Part shown: in pieces, positions 1-8,452 of the stretch
Layout: every line of letters starts with the position of its first letter
Position numbering within the stretch: the stretch's first letter is position 1
Assembly (NCBI RefSeq): GCF_030540825.1
Contig: NZ_JAUOEO010000001.1
Location: 1,089,001-1,153,000 of the forward strand
Source: Flavivirga spongiicola
GTDB lineage: Bacteria > Bacteroidota > Bacteroidia > Flavobacteriales > Flavobacteriaceae
Direction of reading: 5' to 3'
Length of the DNA stretch: 64,000 bases
The notes under the pieces: model-generated
What the model was told of the DNA's origin: nothing
Seen by the model: only the letters and a program-made list of their open reading frames with translations
Databases searched by the model: none
Position numbers and translations under genes: made by a program

Positions 1-423
1 AAGTGTTTGAGCCACTTCTACAAATTTTGTCCAAGCTGGGTGTACACGTAAAATATAGCCTATCACCAGTTTTTTATTTTGCTCTTTAGCCAATTTTCCT
101 AATTCTTCTGCTTCCTTTACAGTAGTAGCAAGTGGCTTTTCTACAAATACATGCGCTCCCGCTTTTAAACTTGCTTTCACATAAGCAGCATGCGTATCTG
201 GATAGGTATTGATAGAAACCACATCAGGTTTTACTTCTGCTAACGCATGGTCAAAATCACTAAACATGGGCAGACCTCCAAGTTCTTTTGATAACCGTTC
301 TCTACTACCTGAACTACGACTTACCAGACCAACTATTTCAAATTCATTTAATTGATGATAAGCTCTGGCATGTGATGTGCCCATATTACCACAACCTGCA
401 ATAAGTACTTTTAATTTATTCAT
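1..423 (-). CDS. Gfo/Idh/MocA family oxidoreductase, partial (N-terminal 141 residues)
   Basis: NAD(P)-dependent sugar or cyclitol dehydrogenase-type protein. Only the N-terminal Rossmann part lies in the window; the gene runs off the left edge. Reading the minus strand from ATG at 423 gives MNKLKVLIAGCGNMGTSHA, with the dinucleotide-binding GCGNMG motif at residues 10-15, and later FVEKPLA, the family's EKP signature whose lysine is catalytic in characterised members. Its start overlaps the stop of the upstream MFS gene by 8 bases (ATGAATAA), so the two are translationally coupled. It is the last visible gene of the sugar-utilisation run. Substrate cannot be told from the sequence; the context suggests a sugar taken up by the adjacent permease. 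Confidence 0.85.
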   Translation of the reverse strand, partial: MNKLKVLIAGCGNMGTSHARAYHQLNEFEIVGLVSRSSGSRERLSKELGGLPMFSDFDHALAEVKPDVVSINTYPDTHAAYVKASLKAGAHVFVEKPLATTVKEAEELGKLAKEQNKKLVIGYILRVHPAWTKFVEVAQTL

Positions 424-1615
424 TGATTTCATTTTCAATAATTTCTTTTTTATTTTTAAAAACTAAGGCAAATAACAGCATCACTCCAAAAGCAATGCAA
501 CTAGGTATAATCCATATTTTTTGCCAATTATAGACCTCATTTATAGTATAATAATCTACTACACGTCCAGATAACCATGTACCCAGAAACATACCAACCC
601 CATAGGTAGCCTGCGTCAATAACCCTTGTGCAGAGTTTTTTAATTCATTAGGTGAGTTTTGATCTACATACACCTGACCCGCCACAAAAAAGAAATCGTA
701 ACAAATACCATGTATAATGATTCCTAAATAGAGAAGCGCCATAAAATCAATCGATCCATAGGCAAAAAACAAATATCGTATCCCCCATGCAAACATAGCA
801 ATAATCATAACTCTTTTAATTCCAAAGTACCTAAAAAAAACAGGTAAGAGGAGCATAAATCCAATTTCTGACAACTGCCCTAATGTCATTTTTCCTGCAG
901 CATTTTCTACACCTATATCATTTAAAAACAAGTTGGTAAAACTGTAATAAAACGATAGTGGTATCGACACAAGAAGTGAAGCTATTATTAAAACCATAAA
1001 CGAGCGATTTTTAAATAATGATAATGCATCTAATCCCAACCATTGTTTAATTCCTTTTGTTCCTCTTATAGATTCTGGTAATGTTTTAGGTAATAAAAAT
1101 GCAAATGCACCCAGAATAAATGATAATAAACTGGCTATCAATATTGGTGATGCACTTAGCTCTAATTTATAGTATGCAACAACCCAACCCATAACAATCC
1201 ATCCAATGGTACCAAATACTCTGATATTTGCAAAATCCTTATCAGGGCGTTTCAAATGTCTCATGGCAATAGTATTGGTCAATGCAATAGTGGGCATATA
1301 ACACAATGCGTAAATAAAAACAAAGATATAAAACCATTGATAGGTGTGCTGGTAACTGATTGCTATCAATAAAACAGCTCCTATAACATGTAAAACACCT
1401 AAAACTTTTTGAGCTGAAAACAATTTATCAGATAATACTCCCACAATAGCAGGTGAAATAATAGCAGCCAATGCAAATGAACCATATATCAAACCTATTT
1501 GTGTTCCTTCAAATTGTAATGTTGTTCCTAAATAAGAGCTTAGGGTAACATACCATGCTCCCCAAATAGTATATTGGAACAGCATCATTACTGCCAATTG
1601 TATTTTTATTTTCAT
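416..1615 (-). CDS. MFS transporter, nucleoside/sugar:H+ symporter-like
   Basis: Inner-membrane permease of the major facilitator superfamily, about 399 residues with about 12 hydrophobic segments. The beginning (MKIKIQLAVMMLFQYTIWGA, with a following W and Y) resembles the NupG/XapB-like nucleoside:H+ symporter group, which in Bacteroidota often sits in sugar loci and need not carry nucleosides. The start at 1615 was chosen over an upstream in-frame ATG (1648) because the longer form overlaps the SDR gene and adds 11 non-conserved residues; 1615 leaves a 7-base gap. It lies between an SDR and a Gfo/Idh/MocA oxidoreductase, a typical transporter-plus-dehydrogenase sugar module. Substrate unknown. 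Confidence 0.8.
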   Translation of the reverse strand: MKIKIQLAVMMLFQYTIWGAWYVTLSSYLGTTLQFEGTQIGLIYGSFALAAIISPAIVGVLSDKLFSAQKVLGVLHVIGAVLLIAISYQHTYQWFYIFVFIYALCYMPTIALTNTIAMRHLKRPDKDFANIRVFGTIGWIVMGWVVAYYKLELSASPILIASLLSFILGAFAFLLPKTLPESIRGTKGIKQWLGLDALSLFKNRSFMVLIIASLLVSIPLSFYYSFTNLFLNDIGVENAAGKMTLGQLSEIGFMLLLPVFFRYFGIKRVMIIAMFAWGIRYLFFAYGSIDFMALLYLGIIIHGICYDFFFVAGQVYVDQNSPNELKNSAQGLLTQATYGVGMFLGTWLSGRVVDYYTINEVYNWQKIWIIPSCIAFGVMLLFALVFKNKKEIIENEINE

Positions 1616-1622
1616 ACCTAAA

Positions 1623-2387
1623 TTAACTAGTTGCCATAATGCCTCCATCTATGGTCAATGCAGTACCCGTAATCCATGAAGCATCATCTGAGGCTAAGAA
1701 TAATGCCGTTTTAGCAATATCTTCTGGTGTACCCAAACGTTTTAATAAAGTCGCTTTTCTTGCATCATCAACTGCTTTTTTAGGGTCTTCAAACGCATTT
1801 GCTGAATCCCAAATAAGTGGCGTATCTACAGGTCCTGGGCAAATAGCATTGATTCGTATTTCTGGACCATAATCTAAAGCCATTTGTTTTACCAGAGTGA
1901 CTAATGCAGCTTTTGACGCACAATAGATAGCATGATTTGGGAAACACTTAAATGCAGCTATCGAGGCATTGGCGATGATGATTCCTTTTTCTTTTTTAAT
2001 ATGTGAAATAGCATATTTGCATAAATAAAAGAACGAATTAAAATTTGTATTTAAAGTGGTGTGCCAATCTTCAATGCTTATGTTGGTTATATTTCCTAAT
2101 CCTAATACTCCTGCATTGGTTACAATACCTGTAAGTTTTCCATAAGTGGTAATAGCTTTGGAAACCAGTTCCTGATTTACTTCGGGCTTACTCACATCCC
2201 CAGCATGAAAAATGATATCATTAGTTACAGGTTTCAATTCATTTACAAGCGCATTCCCTCTTTCAATATTTCTTCCACTCAGTATTAATTTAGCTCCTTC
2301 TTTTGCGTATAAAATAGCAATAGCTTTCCCCATACCACTTGTGGCACCTGTAATGATAAATACCTGATTTAATAGTTTCATTTGCAC
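1623..2387 (-). CDS. SDR family oxidoreductase (classical short-chain dehydrogenase)
   Basis: Cytosolic NAD(P)-dependent dehydrogenase/reductase of 254 residues, the usual length of a classical SDR. Visible motifs are the cofactor-binding TGATSGMG near residue 14, NAG (NAGVLG) about residue 92, and the catalytic YCASK near residue 155 with its preceding serine (NASIAAF). The C-terminus has the typical PEDIAKTALFLASD and GGIMATS segments. Two starts, Met1 and Met3, are equally possible. It is packed 4 bases after the TIM-barrel gene and 7 bases before the MFS permease. It probably oxidises or reduces a sugar or sugar acid in this operon; the substrate is not visible from sequence. Confidence 0.85.
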   Translation of the reverse strand: MQMKLLNQVFIITGATSGMGKAIAILYAKEGAKLILSGRNIERGNALVNELKPVTNDIIFHAGDVSKPEVNQELVSKAITTYGKLTGIVTNAGVLGLGNITNISIEDWHTTLNTNFNSFFYLCKYAISHIKKEKGIIIANASIAAFKCFPNHAIYCASKAALVTLVKQMALDYGPEIRINAICPGPVDTPLIWDSANAFEDPKKAVDDARKATLLKRLGTPEDIAKTALFLASDDASWITGTALTIDGGIMATS

Positions 2388-2391
2388 ACTT

Positions 2392-3288
2392 TTATTTGAT
2401 TCCTCTTGCAGCTTTAATTAATAACTCTTTTGTTAATCGAATACCTTTACCTTCATCATCGTCTGATCCTTCATATTCAATTCCTATATGACCAGTATAT
2501 CCCATATCTTTTACAATCTGGAGCATTTTAACATAGTCAATTTGCGTTTCATTTCCTAGGGCATCAAAATTATTGGTTTTAGCACTGACACCTTTTGCAA
2601 AAGGCATCATGTCCTTCACACCTTGATATCTGTCGTATTCATAAAAATTGCCAAAATCTGGTAAAGTACCACAATTACTAAGATTGACATTTTTCATGAT
2701 TTCCGACAACCAATCTCCATGTGTAGAATAGCCTTGATGATTTTCGACTATTATATTAATAGAGTAATCTTTAGCAAAATTGGATAATTGTCTTAAACTG
2801 TTCTCCCCTGCTTTTGCAACATCTATGCTACTTCCTTTACCATTAATGTTAACACGAATAGAACTACAGCCAAGAAATTGCGCAGCTTCTACCCATTTAT
2901 AATGATTTTCTACAGCTTGAAATCTCGCTTTTTTATTTTGATCCCCTAGTTCCCCTTCTGCATCAATCATAATCAAAACATTTTTGACATTTAGATCAGA
3001 TGTACGTTGTTTCAGTTCTTTTAAAAATGTCAAATCTTTAGCTTTATCCAGAAAAAACTGATTGACATATTCTACTGCGTGAATACCAAAATCATTTTTA
3101 GCTTTTGCAGGAAAATCAAATGTGGTAAGTTTCCCACTTCTCAAACTCCTATGCAATGACCATTGTGCTAATGATATTTTAAAAAACAATGAGTCTTTCT
3201 CAGCCATTATAAAAGACGGAAAGGAAAGTGTCAATCCTAAGCCTAAAGCTGTTTTTGAAGTGTTTTTCATAAAAATCCTCCTATCCAT
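2392..3288 (-). CDS. exported sugar phosphate isomerase/epimerase-like TIM-barrel protein
   Basis: Xylose-isomerase-like TIM barrel (AP endonuclease 2 family) of about 298 residues, with an N-terminal export signal MDRRIFMKNTSKTALGLG that has the twin-arginine look common in Bacteroidota sugar-locus proteins. Motifs include IVENHQGYSTHGDW and HIGIEYEGSDDD, which carry the Glu, His and Asp residues that bind metal in this family. The start at 3288 (MDRRIF) was chosen because it places the RR signal at the N-terminus and leaves a 10-base gap from the aldo/keto reductase stop; a longer frame to 3324 would overlap that gene. Likely role is isomerisation or epimerisation of a sugar or sugar acid. 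Substrate unknown. Confidence 0.75.
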   Translation of the reverse strand: MDRRIFMKNTSKTALGLGLTLSFPSFIMAEKDSLFFKISLAQWSLHRSLRSGKLTTFDFPAKAKNDFGIHAVEYVNQFFLDKAKDLTFLKELKQRTSDLNVKNVLIMIDAEGELGDQNKKARFQAVENHYKWVEAAQFLGCSSIRVNINGKGSSIDVAKAGENSLRQLSNFAKDYSINIIVENHQGYSTHGDWLSEIMKNVNLSNCGTLPDFGNFYEYDRYQGVKDMMPFAKGVSAKTNNFDALGNETQIDYVKMLQIVKDMGYTGHIGIEYEGSDDDEGKGIRLTKELLIKAARGIK

Positions 3289-3298
3289 ATCATTATAA

Positions 3299-4270
3299 TT
3301 AGCAAGACCAATTTGTTGGTACACGATCCCAACGATGCTCTCTTAATCTATTAATCCATTCTTGAGAAAGTCCTTTTCCATCACTAATTCCCATATTGGC
3401 TTCTACATTTCGAAGTTGGCGCATACCAGGAATCATCGTAGTAACGGCTGGTTGAGAGGCTATAAATCGCAAAGCTAATTCGGCTAATGGCATTTCGTTT
3501 TGTACCAATCCTTTTAATTTTTCAATGCGTTCTATTGTAGGTGGTAAATTTTCAGGGCCAAAATAAACGTTCCTAAAATCTCCTGTTTCCCATTTAGATT
3601 CTAATGAGAGTCTCCCCGTAAGTGAGCCTTCATCAAACGGAACACGTGCTATGACAGCAATATCATTTTTTTCACAATAAGGAAATAATAGATCTTCAGG
3701 AGATTGATCAAGAATATTGTAAATAACCTGAATAGAATCAATTAACCCTGACTCTAATGCTTTTAAGCAATTGGTAGGCTCCCACCTGTTTACACTAATA
3801 CCAAAAGATTGTACTTTTCCTTCTTGTTTTAGTTTTGTTACCATTTCTTTCCATTCATCACGCTCTGCCCAGCTATCTTCCCACACATGAAATTGCATAA
3901 GATCAATTGTTTCTACTCCTAAATTTGTTAAACTTTTTTCGGTATACTCCAAGATATGATCTGATGGATAGATATCTTTTAAAGTAGATGATTTACTTGG
4001 TGGCCACTCATCTATTTTTGGAGGAATCTTTGTTGCCGTATACAATCGTTTTTCAGAATGTCTTTTTAATAATCCTGCTAAAATTTGTTCACTTCTTCCT
4101 TCTGCATAACCCCAAGCAGTATCAAAAAAGTTACATCCTAATTCTATGGCTCTATCGAGTGATCTATTAGATATTTTATCATCAGATTCCGACCAACCAG
4201 CCATTCCCCACATACCATAACCTACCTGACTAATATTCCAATCAAGTTTTCCAAATTTTTTATACTTCAT
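3299..4270 (-). CDS. aldo/keto reductase
   Basis: NADPH-dependent reductase with an (alpha/beta)8 barrel, 323 residues. The catalytic tetrad of the superfamily is visible: Asp50 and Tyr55 (FFDTAWGYAEG), Lys81 (TATKIPPK) and His128 (MQFHVWED). The C-terminal part has the ALRFIASQPAVTTMIPG segment that forms the cofactor site. It follows the erythromycin-esterase-like gene by 19 bases and precedes the TIM-barrel gene by 10, so it belongs to the same transcription unit. It may reduce a sugar aldehyde or keto-sugar; family membership is secure, substrate is not. Confidence 0.85.
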   Translation of the reverse strand: MKYKKFGKLDWNISQVGYGMWGMAGWSESDDKISNRSLDRAIELGCNFFDTAWGYAEGRSEQILAGLLKRHSEKRLYTATKIPPKIDEWPPSKSSTLKDIYPSDHILEYTEKSLTNLGVETIDLMQFHVWEDSWAERDEWKEMVTKLKQEGKVQSFGISVNRWEPTNCLKALESGLIDSIQVIYNILDQSPEDLLFPYCEKNDIAVIARVPFDEGSLTGRLSLESKWETGDFRNVYFGPENLPPTIERIEKLKGLVQNEMPLAELALRFIASQPAVTTMIPGMRQLRNVEANMGISDGKGLSQEWINRLREHRWDRVPTNWSC

Positions 4271-4289
4271 TTCTTAATATGTTTATTAT

Positions 4290-5555
4290 TTATTTTATAG
4301 ATTTTTGTTTAGTAGGTGTTGTTTTTTTAATATAAAAAACACCATCAAAAACATCGGGTAAAACACTTATAAAAGTATTAAAATTTTCTAGCCTCCCTTT
4401 TTGCATTTGCTTCAACCATTTTTGTTCTTCGGTAAGTTGTTTAAAATCAATTATGCCATTTTTAATATCAACATTATTGATAACATCTTCAAAACTTCCT
4501 TTTATAGGCTTCTTAATTTCAATAGTTTTTCCTGAAACAAAATCGATATATGAACCTTTATACCCCGTAAACCCCATGATGTACATTTTTTCTTGAAATT
4601 CATTTTTTAAAAAATGCCCCATTGGTTTTTTATCTCCAACATTTTTTGCAATATGAAAATTATGAGCCCAAATAATTATTTTCTTTCCTTTAAAAGGATT
4701 ATTCACTAACCAACTCATATTTTTTGCCATTTGACGATCTCGATCCATATCTTCAATATCTCTCCAATACCTCTTGGCTTGAGATTCTATACTGGCAAGA
4801 ATTTGAAGCCAGAAATTGGAATTTTCTAAAATAGTACTACTCTCTTTTGAAGCTATGGCCTTCAGGCGCTTTTTTATACTTTCTAAAACCTCGTAAAAAA
4901 CAAGTTTTTCTCCCAGCGCAACCTCTTTTTGCATCCTAAAAATATCTGCAGATTTTTTGCTGAATAATTTCCAATTTCTTGTATTAGGGATTTCGGAATT
5001 ATACTTTCTTAAAAATGCTGCAAGATCATTAATCATAAAACTTTGTGATTTTTCACCAGTATGCTGACTATCCATCCCAGTAAATAAAAGTGGCGTTTTG
5101 GTATTTTTATGAGTGTCTATATAATCAAATAAACACCTCACCTCCAAACTATTAGAATACATATAAAATATACTATCCTCTTTTTCTTTTACCATGGTAC
5201 CACCTAGTTCCAATTGTTGTGCAATTTTTACACAATCATACATACCACTTTCAAGAGCCAGAACTTCAAACCCCATTTTTTGGTGTAAAAATTTCACCAA
5301 TCTCACTTTTGCAGAATAAGCAGATGCTTCACCATGACTTTGTTCACCAAGCAATACAATTTGTGTGTTCGCTAACACTTTTTTTAAAGGTTCTAAATCT
5401 GAAAAATCAATAGTATTTGGTGATATAGATTTTACTTTAATAGCATGTTTTCCAATCCATTTTACAATAGATGATTCTGGTTTTTGCGAATAACTAGTTT
5501 GAATAAGAAATATGTACAGGCACAGGCATAACCATATTTTTTTTATCAAAACCAT
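4290..5555 (-). CDS. erythromycin esterase family protein, secreted
   Basis: A 421-residue member of the erythromycin esterase-like family with a cleavable signal peptide (residues 1-23, ending in SYSQ). Family motifs are GEQSHG with Glu71 and His74, the spacing of the catalytic Glu/His pair known in Ere enzymes; ALESG with Glu102; and WAHNFHIAK with a further His. The family includes true macrolide esterases and many proteins of unknown substrate, and an exported copy in a polysaccharide locus is more likely to act on something other than macrolides. It lies 36 bases after the chitinase and 19 before the aldo/keto reductase. Hydrolase fold is well supported; substrate is not. Confidence 0.75.
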   Translation of the reverse strand: MVLIKKIWLCLCLYIFLIQTSYSQKPESSIVKWIGKHAIKVKSISPNTIDFSDLEPLKKVLANTQIVLLGEQSHGEASAYSAKVRLVKFLHQKMGFEVLALESGMYDCVKIAQQLELGGTMVKEKEDSIFYMYSNSLEVRCLFDYIDTHKNTKTPLLFTGMDSQHTGEKSQSFMINDLAAFLRKYNSEIPNTRNWKLFSKKSADIFRMQKEVALGEKLVFYEVLESIKKRLKAIASKESSTILENSNFWLQILASIESQAKRYWRDIEDMDRDRQMAKNMSWLVNNPFKGKKIIIWAHNFHIAKNVGDKKPMGHFLKNEFQEKMYIMGFTGYKGSYIDFVSGKTIEIKKPIKGSFEDVINNVDIKNGIIDFKQLTEEQKWLKQMQKGRLENFNTFISVLPDVFDGVFYIKKTTPTKQKSIK

Positions 5556-5591
5556 ATATATACTTTCAAAATCTAATTTTTGTTATAATAC

Positions 5592-6737
5592 CTACTCTTT
5601 TATATATAAATTATTATAAATTGTATTTAAAAGAGTCCCATTATCACCATTAAATTGCCAAAACATAATACCACCTAGTTGTTTGTCATTTACAAAATCC
5701 ACTTTATATTTTAAAGATTTAGCATTATCATAAGTAATAAATAAAGAATCTTTTTGACGCCATATATAAGGAGCTTTGGCTGCTTCATCCCAATATTCGG
5801 TATAACCTTTATTACTATTTATACTATCAATAATAGCATTATAATTATAACTACCTGTAGTACCTTTTGTTTTTTGATATAACCCATTATTCATTGGGTT
5901 TGCACCTTTCCACCATCTTCCATAAAAAGGTACTCCTAAAACAATTTTACCAATTGGAATACCTGCATTTACATGCTCTTGAACTGCTTTAACGACACTT
6001 ACTACAAGTGGATTATCGTCTGAATTTGATGGATTAAGATTAGCATGATGTCCAGTCTTAGCCTCTCCTCCTCCATGAAAATCATAAGTCATTATATTAA
6101 TAAAATCGAGATATTTATGTGCTTCTTTCATATTGGTATGATCTAGATAATTTTGACTAGCGCCAGAAGCTATCGTTAATAAATATTGATTTTCACTTGT
6201 AGCTATTCCGTCTAGCTTTTCTCTAAGTAATTTTAAAATAGCGGTAAAATTTTCTTTATCTTCTGGTCTATGCACATTTCCAGCTCCAGGAAGCCCTGGG
6301 TACTCCCAATCTAGATCAATACCATCTATATTATGCCTCTTCATAAATGAAATAGCACTATTGGCAAACTTTTCTCTTGATGCTTCTGTTAGAACTGCAT
6401 CAGAAAAGTTTTTTGACCATGACCACCCTCCTACAGAAATTAATATTTTCAAATCTTTATTTTTTTCCTTTAGTTTTATCAGTTTTTTTATAATTTCAAA
6501 ATCTGTGTGTCTACCTTCAACGACTTCTCCATCTTTTATGTTGGCAAATGCATAATTTATATGGGTTATCAGGTTAGCCTTTTCAAAATTATCCCCCCAA
6601 TTGTCTTGCCAGGAATTTACATAAGCGATAACTTTTTTATTTGTAAGGTTTGTGTTTTGCTCTAAGTTTTCATTTTTTTTAGAAGTACAACTTAAAAAAA
6701 TAAATAATGAGCAGGTGTATAATAATATGTATTTCAT
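5592..6737 (-). CDS. GH18 chitinase, lipoprotein
   Basis: Glycoside hydrolase family 18 enzyme of 381 residues that cleaves beta-1,4-linked N-acetylglucosamine by substrate-assisted catalysis. The signature DGIDLDWEYPG is intact, with catalytic Glu145 and Asp141/Asp143; the upstream SVGGWSWSKNF motif (from residue 101) and the late MFWQFNGDNG segment complete the barrel. A lipobox (IFLSC, Cys17) predicts a lipoprotein, probably surface-exposed and working with SusCD. There is no carbohydrate-binding module. It is the only endo-acting chitinase seen here and follows the kinase remnant. Start ATG at 6737 sets the signal peptide correctly. Confidence 0.92.
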   Translation of the reverse strand: MKYILLYTCSLFIFLSCTSKKNENLEQNTNLTNKKVIAYVNSWQDNWGDNFEKANLITHINYAFANIKDGEVVEGRHTDFEIIKKLIKLKEKNKDLKILISVGGWSWSKNFSDAVLTEASREKFANSAISFMKRHNIDGIDLDWEYPGLPGAGNVHRPEDKENFTAILKLLREKLDGIATSENQYLLTIASGASQNYLDHTNMKEAHKYLDFINIMTYDFHGGGEAKTGHHANLNPSNSDDNPLVVSVVKAVQEHVNAGIPIGKIVLGVPFYGRWWKGANPMNNGLYQKTKGTTGSYNYNAIIDSINSNKGYTEYWDEAAKAPYIWRQKDSLFITYDNAKSLKYKVDFVNDKQLGGIMFWQFNGDNGTLLNTIYNNLYIKE

Positions 6738-6768
6738 CTGTTAGTGTTTTTTGTTATTATAAGTATTT

Positions 6769-6924
6769 TTATTTATGATTAAGTAAGTCTAAAGGAACAG
6801 TCACATTAGCTCCTCCTCCAATATTTAAACCAAGTGTTTTGGTTTGAGTTAACTTTTCATGACTTGGAGTAAAAAATCGTAATAAAATCTCTCCAAACAT
6901 TAGAATGGTTTTGTTTATTTCCAT
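6769..6924 (-). pseudogene. truncated PfkB-family sugar kinase, 2-keto-3-deoxygluconate kinase-like remnant
   Basis: A 51-codon frame whose product begins MEINKTILMFGEILLRFFTP and continues through TQTKTLGLNIGGGANVTVPL before a stop. This resembles the N-terminus of PfkB-family KDG kinases, where FGEIMLR is followed by a GGGEANVA substrate-binding motif; here the motif is GGGANV, one residue short. Full-length relatives have roughly 300-340 residues, so more than 80% is missing, and the GH18 gene begins 31 bases after the stop. The start ATG overlaps the dipeptidase stop (ATGGAAATAA), as expected for a once-coupled operon gene. The identification rests on motif recognition over 51 residues only. 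Confidence 0.6.
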
Positions 6925-7982
6925 GTTCTTTGAAGAAATTGTATGAAATTTTGATTCATAATATTTTCAATATCTATCTCTGTATATCCTTTTTTAGAAA
7001 GCATCAATGGGATCTTTTGAAGATCTGCAATGGTTTCTAAATCACTTGGGGATTGTTCTTTACCAAATGCCCCATCTAAATCTGTACCTATCCCTACATG
7101 AAGTGAATTTCCTGATAATTGACAGATATGATCTATATTATTAATCATTTGATCTAATGTTACTCCCATTCCTTCTGGAGTAGATTCTCCCCTCACCCAG
7201 TTTGGCACCATCATCCAAGCATCTAATGCAATTCCTATGACCGCATCTCTACTTATCAATTCGTTAATTTGTTCATCTGAATATTGTCGATTGTGGTTCA
7301 CAAATTTTCTACAGTTATTATGACTCGCCCAAACAGGGCCGTTATAGATCTTCATGGTTTCCCAAAAGCTAACATCGCACAAATGAGTGGCGTCTAGAAT
7401 TAAATTTAATCCCTCAATTTTTTTTAATAATTCTTTTCCTTTTACACCAATTCCTCCTATAGAATCTGTACCATGAGCATACGTCCCAGGCCCATAATGA
7501 GCAGGTCCAATGGCTCTTAACCCTTGTTTATATGATCTTTCTAGGTGATCAATTGTAACAATTGAATCGGCTCCTTCTAAACTTAAGATATACCCTATTG
7601 GTTTTTTAGAAACAGTATCATTCTTCCATAGCGCTATGTGTGCATTTAATTGTTCTCCATTGGTAATTTGAACCATCTCCCCGAGATCTTCCATTTCTTT
7701 GTACCAAGCCAGTTGCCCTTGTGTTTGTGCCCATGCTTGATGAGGCGAATTCCAGCCAGGTAAATGACTATCCTTTTTTACATATCTAGCAATTTGTGTT
7801 GCCACACAAAGACCTATATTCCCTTTTCGCATAGCATCTAGAGAAACCGTATTTTTTTCCCTATCTGGCTTATCTATCATTCCTATTTCACTTGTTCTGA
7901 TATCTTCTACCGTCCAAGTTAAATCTCTATTCCATTCCAAGGCATTCATAGCTAGGTCAAGATGTGCATCGAATATAAACAT
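6915..7982 (-). CDS. M19 membrane-dipeptidase-like metallohydrolase
   Basis: Member of peptidase family M19 (renal dipeptidase-like, amidohydrolase superfamily), 355 residues and without a signal peptide, so cytosolic. Zinc ligands expected for the family are visible: His7 and Asp9 (DAHLDL), Glu136 (LSLEGADS), His200 (DATHLCD) and His221 (WASHNNCR), with a late Asp in GIGTDLDGAF. Known members split dipeptides, including those with a C-terminal D-residue, and a few act on other amides. Placed between a PLP enzyme and a KDG-kinase-like remnant, it could remove an acyl group from an N-acyl amino acid or N-acetylated sugar acid; that is inference. It follows the small lipoprotein by 6 bases. Confidence 0.85.
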   Translation of the reverse strand: MFIFDAHLDLAMNALEWNRDLTWTVEDIRTSEIGMIDKPDREKNTVSLDAMRKGNIGLCVATQIARYVKKDSHLPGWNSPHQAWAQTQGQLAWYKEMEDLGEMVQITNGEQLNAHIALWKNDTVSKKPIGYILSLEGADSIVTIDHLERSYKQGLRAIGPAHYGPGTYAHGTDSIGGIGVKGKELLKKIEGLNLILDATHLCDVSFWETMKIYNGPVWASHNNCRKFVNHNRQYSDEQINELISRDAVIGIALDAWMMVPNWVRGESTPEGMGVTLDQMINNIDHICQLSGNSLHVGIGTDLDGAFGKEQSPSDLETIADLQKIPLMLSKKGYTEIDIENIMNQNFIQFLQRTWK

Positions 7983-7988
7983 GTTTTT

Positions 7989-8435
7989 TTACTTAATTTT
8001 AATGTATTTCTCTACAATATATTTTTTGATATTTGCTTCTTTTATTTCTTCTACACCATATTGAATCAGAGTATCTTTTTTTATTTCTATAGTGAATGGA
8101 AAATCTTTATCCCTATAGGCATCCCATGCTGCATAAGTTAGAGTCTCTATATATTTATTATTTTTTAAGGTATAAGTACCTCCAGCACCGTAAAAATTTC
8201 TCGGTGCCTCTTTATTTTGGTTGAAATAAGCAAAATGAGTTTTATTGATAATCTTTATAAATTCAGATTTTGAAAGGTCTTTAACTTGAAGTGAATCGCC
8301 TTCTTTTATTTCTGAATAAACCATTTTCCATGTTCCTATAATTCCATTCGTCTTATGCTTATCTACTTCTGTAACTTTTTCTTCCTTTTTACAAGCAATT
8401 AGGGTAAGAAATACTATAATGTATAGCCCTTTCAT
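7989..8435 (-). CDS. small lipocalin-like lipoprotein, unknown function
   Basis: A 148-residue predicted lipoprotein. The signal peptide ends in a lipobox (LIACKK), followed by a charged linker and a domain that opens GIIGTWKMVYSEI and contains alternating beta-strand-like stretches. The GTW opening is reminiscent of the lipocalin-like secreted domains widespread in Bacteroidota, but I cannot name the family with certainty. The start at 8435 was chosen because it begins a proper signal peptide (MKGLYIIVFLTLIAC); a longer frame starting at 8492 overlaps the upstream PLP-enzyme gene and adds an unlikely basic leader. It sits 17 bases after that gene and 6 before the dipeptidase. Confidence 0.65.
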   Translation of the reverse strand: MKGLYIIVFLTLIACKKEEKVTEVDKHKTNGIIGTWKMVYSEIKEGDSLQVKDLSKSEFIKIINKTHFAYFNQNKEAPRNFYGAGGTYTLKNNKYIETLTYAAWDAYRDKDFPFTIEIKKDTLIQYGVEEIKEANIKKYIVEKYIKIK

Positions 8436-8452
8436 TCTTTTTCGTTTTGATA

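Noticed and set aside
4290..5555. Macrolide resistance gene
   Set aside because: Family similarity only; exported, embedded in a chitin operon and without mobile-element context.
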